This document shows positions 15,073 to 19,398 of a stretch of DNA of 19,398 nt, in pieces; within the stretch, counting starts at the first letter, position 1; every line of letters begins with the position of its first letter. Made by a program: the position numbers and the translations under genes. This DNA comes from a bacterium (GTDB lineage Bacteria; Caldisericota; Caldisericia; B22-G15). Under the pieces are notes generated by a model. That model made no database searches and was not told where the DNA came from. It saw only the letters and a program-made list of their open reading frames with translations. The DNA lies in contig JAAYUH010000105.1 of assembly GCA_012517755.1 (NCBI GenBank), positions 1-19,398 on the forward strand, read 5' to 3'.

Positions 15073-17339
15073 AAAGGCATCCTCCCTTTTAAAATTATTT
15101 TTTTACTTCTATCAAAAATAAGATAATTTTCCTCTTTTCTTTTAAAATTTCCAGATAAAATCTCCTCAATTTCAAATGGTAAATAGATATATATATCTTT
15201 TATATTTTCATTAATTTCATTTAAAAATTCTACATCAATAATATTTTCTTTTACATTAACTTCAAATGAAATATTTCCAAAATATGTGACACCATTATTA
15301 AATAAAATCTTGTCTCCATCTTTAAACCACTCTCTTCTACTTCCAGAAAGAATTACTATCCCATTTTCTTTTTCAAATAGAAGAGAATTTCTAATAAAAT
15401 GTATTAATTCTGCAACAAGCCAACCATGATGACCGTCTCCTTCACAACCACCAAGTGATTTTGGATTTATTGCTTCTGGCCCTGTATATGTTTTTGTCAA
15501 TAAGGAAATTACACTATCAAAAAGGTTTACTGCTTTTTTTTCTTCATTTAAATTAAGGAGTGCTTCTGCAATTTCTAAAGTAAGATAAAGATTTATTCCT
15601 GAATGTGTGATATTTTGATAAAAACAGTTATTCACAAAAAATTTTTTCCTCAACTCTTCGTAACTATTCATAATTTCATCTTTTGACAAAAGATCAAGAT
15701 TGAGTGGAAAAATTGATGTAAAGGTTGCGATAATTGAGGCATCAATATTTCTACCAAAAGCACCTACACAGATTTTTTTATCTAATCTTTTTTGATCTTT
15801 ATCTATTGCTTTTCTTACATCATTTTTAAACTCTAAATAATATTTTAAAAAATTCTCACTGTCACTTTTATTTCCAATCTCATTTGCAAGAGAAGACGCA
15901 TCAAGTAAACCCTTCAAACCAAAATAATCATCATAGTAATATAGATCATTTGGACCAAAATGTTCAGCACTAAAACTTGATGGAAGTAATCCATAACTAT
16001 CAACATATTTTTTTCTTTTTCTTTCAATCCACTCTGCACCTTTTTTTATATACGGATAAAATTCATTTAAAAATTCTTTATTTTTTGTATACCTATAATA
16101 TTCTGCTATTGTAAATAAAGCTTGTCCATTTGAATCCCACTCACCTACTTGAGATTGAAAATAACCATCTTTTTTAATTTTTTTCTTAAAATATTCAATT
16201 ATTTTTTCAGCTCTTTTTAAATCTCCAATTTTCATAAGAGCAGGAATCATATAAGCACTATCTCTAAACCAAAATTTTTTATAAGTTAAAGGACCTGGAG
16301 TTATATATTCTGAATTTATTAAACTTTTAAGATATATTTTATTTGAATTAAAAATCCTGTTTATATTATCATCAGGAACATCTATTATCAATTCATTTTC
16401 TCTCTCTTTTTTCATAAAAGAAACTTTGTTATCTTTTGATTTATCAAAATTTAAATCTATAGAATAATTCTCTTCCTGTGGTAAAAAAAGTTCGAAGTTT
16501 TTTTCTTCATTTTCATTTAGATTAAATTCATAATATATTCCGCCAGTTGATAAACCATACTTTGATGTGATTCTATTTTTTTCACTTACTTTAAAGTCAT
16601 TAATGTCAGCTTCGTCATCAAATAGAATAAATTTGTAATCTTTTGTTATAGGTATGAGAAAAGGAAAAGAATTAACAAAAATTTTGTTATCTTTAATTTC
16701 AATGTTAAATATTGGTATGAATGATTCTGGATTAAACGGCCTAATTAGGAAGAAAAATCTATAAAGTCCAGATTTCTTTGATTTAAAGTTATATTTTAAA
16801 AAGATTCCTTTATCTATTTCAGAAGAGAATGCTTCAAAATTGTATTCAAAGTCTGAACCATTATAAAAAGTTTTTATAATTCCAGTTAAATCATCAACTG
16901 TTTGTTCAATTTTATTTCTTGAAGGGAAAAAATATTCATCATTATGTTGGATAAAGATATCAAGAGAAGGGGAATTTTCTTTTGGTGAAATCATTCCTTT
17001 TAAATCAACAACGCCTTTTTCATCTGATTCAATTGAACCCAATATTGTCCAGTTTCTATATGTTGTGTTTATTGCAAAAATATTAGCTCCTCTTGGAATA
17101 AAAACACCACTTTTAGGATTCAGTTGTTGCTCTATCCAAAATGGAAAAATCCAATTTGAATTAACCTCGAAAACTCTTGATGTTAATAATCCTTTTATTA
17201 AAACTTCAAGATTTAAAGGAATCAGTTCTTTTGGAAATGTTACTTCACTTTTTTTACCCATATTTAAAATTGATTGAAGGAATGGTTTTAAATTTTGTAA
17301 CTTAAACAGTTTGATCAAAGATCTTAAAATAAAATTCAT
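15069..17339 (-). CDS. Six-hairpin ((alpha/alpha)6) glycosidase-like protein, amylo-alpha-1,6-glucosidase/GH15-like, function unassigned
   Basis: 756 residues. The N-terminal ~320 residues are beta-rich, with a conserved-looking block 'NSNWIFPFWIEQQLNPKSG' (60-78), FIPRG, 'NTTYRNWTILGSIE' (91-104) and DLKGMISP. The catalytic part (about 325-655) is an (alpha/alpha)6 barrel: 'KKFWFRDSAYMIPALMKIGD' (354-373), GEWDSNGQALF (399-409), 'SAEHFGPNDLYYYDDYFGL' (457-475) and 'GGCEGDGHHGWLVAELIHF' (630-648). A small beta domain ends it. The Asp/Glu in these motifs (Asp360, Glu400/Asp402, Glu633, Asp635) are catalytic candidates. It is related in fold to glucoamylase and debranching enzymes but not clearly in any one family. 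No signal peptide; the first 25 residues are amphipathic. Ribosome site AAAGGAG lies in the end of the ROK gene, overlap 4 nt. Confidence 0.75.
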   Translation of the reverse strand: MNFILRSLIKLFKLQNLKPFLQSILNMGKKSEVTFPKELIPLNLEVLIKGLLTSRVFEVNSNWIFPFWIEQQLNPKSGVFIPRGANIFAINTTYRNWTILGSIESDEKGVVDLKGMISPKENSPSLDIFIQHNDEYFFPSRNKIEQTVDDLTGIIKTFYNGSDFEYNFEAFSSEIDKGIFLKYNFKSKKSGLYRFFFLIRPFNPESFIPIFNIEIKDNKIFVNSFPFLIPITKDYKFILFDDEADINDFKVSEKNRITSKYGLSTGGIYYEFNLNENEEKNFELFLPQEENYSIDLNFDKSKDNKVSFMKKERENELIIDVPDDNINRIFNSNKIYLKSLINSEYITPGPLTYKKFWFRDSAYMIPALMKIGDLKRAEKIIEYFKKKIKKDGYFQSQVGEWDSNGQALFTIAEYYRYTKNKEFLNEFYPYIKKGAEWIERKRKKYVDSYGLLPSSFSAEHFGPNDLYYYDDYFGLKGLLDASSLANEIGNKSDSENFLKYYLEFKNDVRKAIDKDQKRLDKKICVGAFGRNIDASIIATFTSIFPLNLDLLSKDEIMNSYEELRKKFFVNNCFYQNITHSGINLYLTLEIAEALLNLNEEKKAVNLFDSVISLLTKTYTGPEAINPKSLGGCEGDGHHGWLVAELIHFIRNSLLFEKENGIVILSGSRREWFKDGDKILFNNGVTYFGNISFEVNVKENIIDVEFLNEINENIKDIYIYLPFEIEEILSGNFKRKEENYLIFDRSKKIILKGRMPL

Positions 17340-18298
17340 AATTCATCTCCTTTAATCATTTTTAAACCATATATTCCAGCACCTATTGATGTCGCTTCAA
17401 TTTCTAAACCTGCTTTTACGATTTTAACATTTTCAAAAGGTATCTTTAATGAATATAACATTGCAAAATCAATGATTCTATTAAAAAAATAACCAAGACC
17501 TTTTGTCAAACCACCACCTATTATTATTTTATCAGGATTGAATATATTGATAAGATAAGATACAACTAAACCAACATATTGAAGTGAATTTAAAACAGCC
17601 TCAACACATAATTCATCATTTTCAAAAGCTAAATCCATTATAATAATTGTATCAATTTTTTGAATATCATTATCTACTTTATCTAAAATTTTTGTTTTTC
17701 TACCCATTTTTATACCCTGGACTACATAATCTTTTATACTTCCACCAGATGATAATTTCTCAAAACATCCTCTTTTTCCGCAACCACAAAAAATTCCTTC
17801 TTTATCAAGAGTTATATGTCCAATTTCACCTGCAAGATTATTCATTCCCCTGATTAATTTATTTTTATAAACTATTGCTCCACCAATTCCTGTGCCTAAA
17901 GTTAAAAATATAAAAAATGGGGAATCGACTCCTTCACCAAAAAATAGTTCACCAATTGCTCCCATTTTCACATCATTATCTATGAATGTTGGTATTTTAA
18001 CATTATCTTCAATTATATTTTTTAGAGGGTAATTTTCTAAAAAGTTTATATTTGGTGATTTAATAACAACTCCCTTTTTGTAATCAATAAAACCTGCACA
18101 TCCAATACCAATTGATTCAACATTAAATCCCTCTTTTATAGAATTTATCATTTTAATCATATCCTCTATTATTCTTTTTTCTTCATTTGTATCTCCAGTT
18201 TTTACAAAACCCTTTTTAAAAACTTTCCCATCTTCATCTATCAAGTTGAATAGAATTTTTGTTCCACCTATATCAATTCCAATTCCAAACTCACTCAT
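17336..18298 (-). CDS. ROK-family sugar kinase, probable glucokinase
   Basis: 320 residues. The ATP phosphate-binding loop is GIDIGGTKILFNLID (7-21). GIGCAGFID (64-72) and 'FIDNDVKMGAIGE' (105-117) follow, with catalytic Asp109. LGTGIGG (134-140), GEIGH (157-161, sugar-binding Glu158 and His161) and the ROK zinc motif CGCGKRGCFE (171-180) complete the signature. Zinc is held by His161, Cys171, Cys173 and Cys178. There is no N-terminal helix-turn-helix, so it is an enzyme and not a ROK repressor. Most such proteins phosphorylate glucose, less often fructose, mannose or allose. The adjacent isomerase gene favours glucose or mannose. ATG overlaps the SIS gene by 8 nt. Confidence 0.93.
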   Translation of the reverse strand: MSEFGIGIDIGGTKILFNLIDEDGKVFKKGFVKTGDTNEEKRIIEDMIKMINSIKEGFNVESIGIGCAGFIDYKKGVVIKSPNINFLENYPLKNIIEDNVKIPTFIDNDVKMGAIGELFFGEGVDSPFFIFLTLGTGIGGAIVYKNKLIRGMNNLAGEIGHITLDKEGIFCGCGKRGCFEKLSSGGSIKDYVVQGIKMGRKTKILDKVDNDIQKIDTIIIMDLAFENDELCVEAVLNSLQYVGLVVSYLINIFNPDKIIIGGGLTKGLGYFFNRIIDFAMLYSLKIPFENVKIVKAGLEIEATSIGAGIYGLKMIKGDEL

Positions 18299-19295
18299 TT
18301 TTTATCATCTCCTTTAATTTCTTAATTATTTCAACATCTTTTGTATTGAAACCTCTAATTTTAGAAAATTTTATTGATATTAAATCAATTTTAAAAATCA
18401 AAGAAAAAATTCTTGCAAGTTTTGATGAATTAAAACCTGGATAAATCTCTTTAACTTTATATCCATAATCTTTCAAAATTTCTCTTGTTATATCAAACCT
18501 CTTTTTTATTTTTTCATTTTCAAAATGGTCTCTTAATAAAATTATATATAAGATATCTTTCAATTTTTTATCCATAAATCCAACAATCTCATCATGATGA
18601 AGGTTCGGAATGATATTTGAGTGTGCTAATATTTTTCCATTTTCATTCAATTGTCTTCTAAATCTTTCTGCAATGGAATCTGAAAAGTTTGATGAACCAT
18701 AAATAACGGGCATTCTGTTAATCATATCATTAACAATTTCATCTAATTCACTATTATTTTTTTCTCTTTCAATTATTAAAATTTTTATAACTTCATCAAT
18801 ATCATTTGAAAAGTCTAATTTTAAAAACTTCTCTAAGATAATTATTATTGAAAAAAATATTATATGTAATGCCTGTCTTGCTTCATAACCCTTTTTTAAT
18901 TTTATAAAGGGTAAATTTTTTTCATTTGAAATTTTTTCTAATTTTCCATTTGAAGAAAAAATTATAATTTTATCAGTTTTTTTAATTGATTTTTCAAGCG
19001 ATGATATTGTCTCTTCTGTTTCACCTGAATAAGAGCAAGCTATAACAAGTGTATCTTTATCAATAAATTGTGGAATTTCATAACCTTGATATATGAAAAT
19101 AGGATAGGGTGATTTATCAAAAAGATAGGTAGAGATAATATCAAAAGCAGCTCTTGAACCGCCACCTGTGCCAAGAAAAACTATTTTATTAAATTTGAAA
19201 TCTGGAATTTTATAATCTTTTAAATGATCTTTAACCTCCTCAATATCTTCAGGAACATTATAAATTGAATCAAACATTATTTTATATTCATCCAT
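18291..19295 (-). CDS. SIS-domain sugar isomerase, bifunctional phosphoglucose/phosphomannose isomerase type
   Basis: 334 residues with two SIS folds. GTGGGSR (42-48) and CSYSGETEET (87-96) form the sugar-phosphate-binding loops. The second half has 'RFRRQLNENGK' (211-221) and NLHHDEIVGF (231-240). Glu218 and His234 are spaced exactly like the catalytic Glu203/His219 of the Pyrobaculum aerophilum PGI/PMI, and Arg135-type and Lys residues are plausible at Arg140. Such enzymes interconvert glucose 6-P, fructose 6-P and mannose 6-P and are unrelated in subfamily to standard Pgi. Its pairing with the ROK kinase fits glucose to glucose-6-P to fructose-6-P. ATG 19295 follows GGAGGAATT; 12 nt separate it from the upstream partial gene. 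Other SIS roles (e.g. GlmS-like deglycase) are less likely. Confidence 0.85.
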   Translation of the reverse strand: MDEYKIMFDSIYNVPEDIEEVKDHLKDYKIPDFKFNKIVFLGTGGGSRAAFDIISTYLFDKSPYPIFIYQGYEIPQFIDKDTLVIACSYSGETEETISSLEKSIKKTDKIIIFSSNGKLEKISNEKNLPFIKLKKGYEARQALHIIFFSIIIILEKFLKLDFSNDIDEVIKILIIEREKNNSELDEIVNDMINRMPVIYGSSNFSDSIAERFRRQLNENGKILAHSNIIPNLHHDEIVGFMDKKLKDILYIILLRDHFENEKIKKRFDITREILKDYGYKVKEIYPGFNSSKLARIFSLIFKIDLISIKFSKIRGFNTKDVEIIKKLKEMIKNE

Positions 19296-19307
19296 AATTC
19301 CTCCATT

Positions 19308-19398
19308 TTATAAATAAATAGCATCAACATTTGTGTGAATTTGTAATGGGGTTAAAATTTTTAATGCTTCAGCATAATTTACTCCTATTTTTTTACCA
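19308..19398 (-). CDS. Unidentified protein, C-terminal fragment (start outside window)
   Basis: A frame enters at the right edge and ends at TAA 19310-19308, giving 29 residues: GKKIGVNYAEAL, then KILTPLQIHTNVDAIYL. No family is recognised from so short a tail. It reads in the same direction as the sugar operon; its stop is 12 nt before the SIS gene start, whose ribosome site GGAGGA lies in the gap, so it is probably the upstream member of the same transcript. It may be another hydrolase, transporter component or sugar enzyme. That it is coding is inferred from the frame staying open to the edge and the operon spacing. Confidence 0.5.
   Translation of the reverse strand, partial: GKKIGVNYAEALKILTPLQIHTNVDAIYL

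Overview
The window comes from an AT-rich bacterium: short intergenic gaps, A/T-ended codons, AGA/AGG arginine codons, strong AGGAGG-type ribosome sites, and a secreted protein with a C-terminal 'copper amine oxidase N-terminal' (stalk) domain. That domain, the gene content and the closeness of the GH36 enzyme to the Thermotoga maritima enzyme suggest a deep-branching, probably thermophilic, fermentative anaerobe (Caldisericota, Dictyoglomota, Thermotogota or a low-GC Firmicutes-like lineage). This is inference; the sequence does not fix the phylum.

Region 1 (1-202) holds the C-terminal end of a probable Nudix hydrolase on the plus strand. Its last codons contain a hairpin that works as an intrinsic terminator for the opposite strand.

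Region 2 (235-6922, minus strand) is one long housekeeping unit read right to left: a TTGACA / TAATAT promoter, tRNA-Val(GAC), thrS, infC, rpmI, rplT, a four-domain S1 protein, an ECF-type sigma factor, a membrane anti-sigma-like protein, and an exported SIMPL-domain protein. thrS-infC-rpmI-rplT is the classical order. infC must be extended upstream to an AUU start, as in E. coli. rpmI overlaps infC by 44 nt, and the ribosome sites of rplT and rpsA lie in the last codons of the preceding gene.

Region 3 (6923-7516) is the only sizeable non-coding stretch. It carries six partly decayed copies of a roughly 40-bp unit with an ATTCCC...GGGAAT inverted repeat, a possible remnant of a DUF3800 gene, and an extended -10 promoter.

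Region 4 (7517-9937, plus strand) is a single large exported protein: a PQQ-type beta-propeller, three Ig-like (ASH/HYDIN-like) repeats and a C-terminal stalk domain. Its stop codon overlaps the stop of the convergent GH1 gene.

Region 5 (9934-19398, minus strand) is a tightly coupled sugar-use operon: an unidentified truncated gene, a phosphoglucose/phosphomannose isomerase-like SIS protein, ROK sugar kinase, a large six-hairpin glycosidase-like protein, an MFS transporter, GH36 alpha-galactosidase, PfkB sugar-phosphate kinase and GH1 beta-glycosidase. Five of the junctions overlap by 4 or 8 nt and the last two genes abut. None of the hydrolases has a signal peptide, so the likely scheme is import of an intact oligosaccharide, cytoplasmic hydrolysis, phosphorylation of glucose, isomerisation to fructose 6-phosphate and a second phosphorylation. 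The operon promoter and any regulator lie beyond the right edge.
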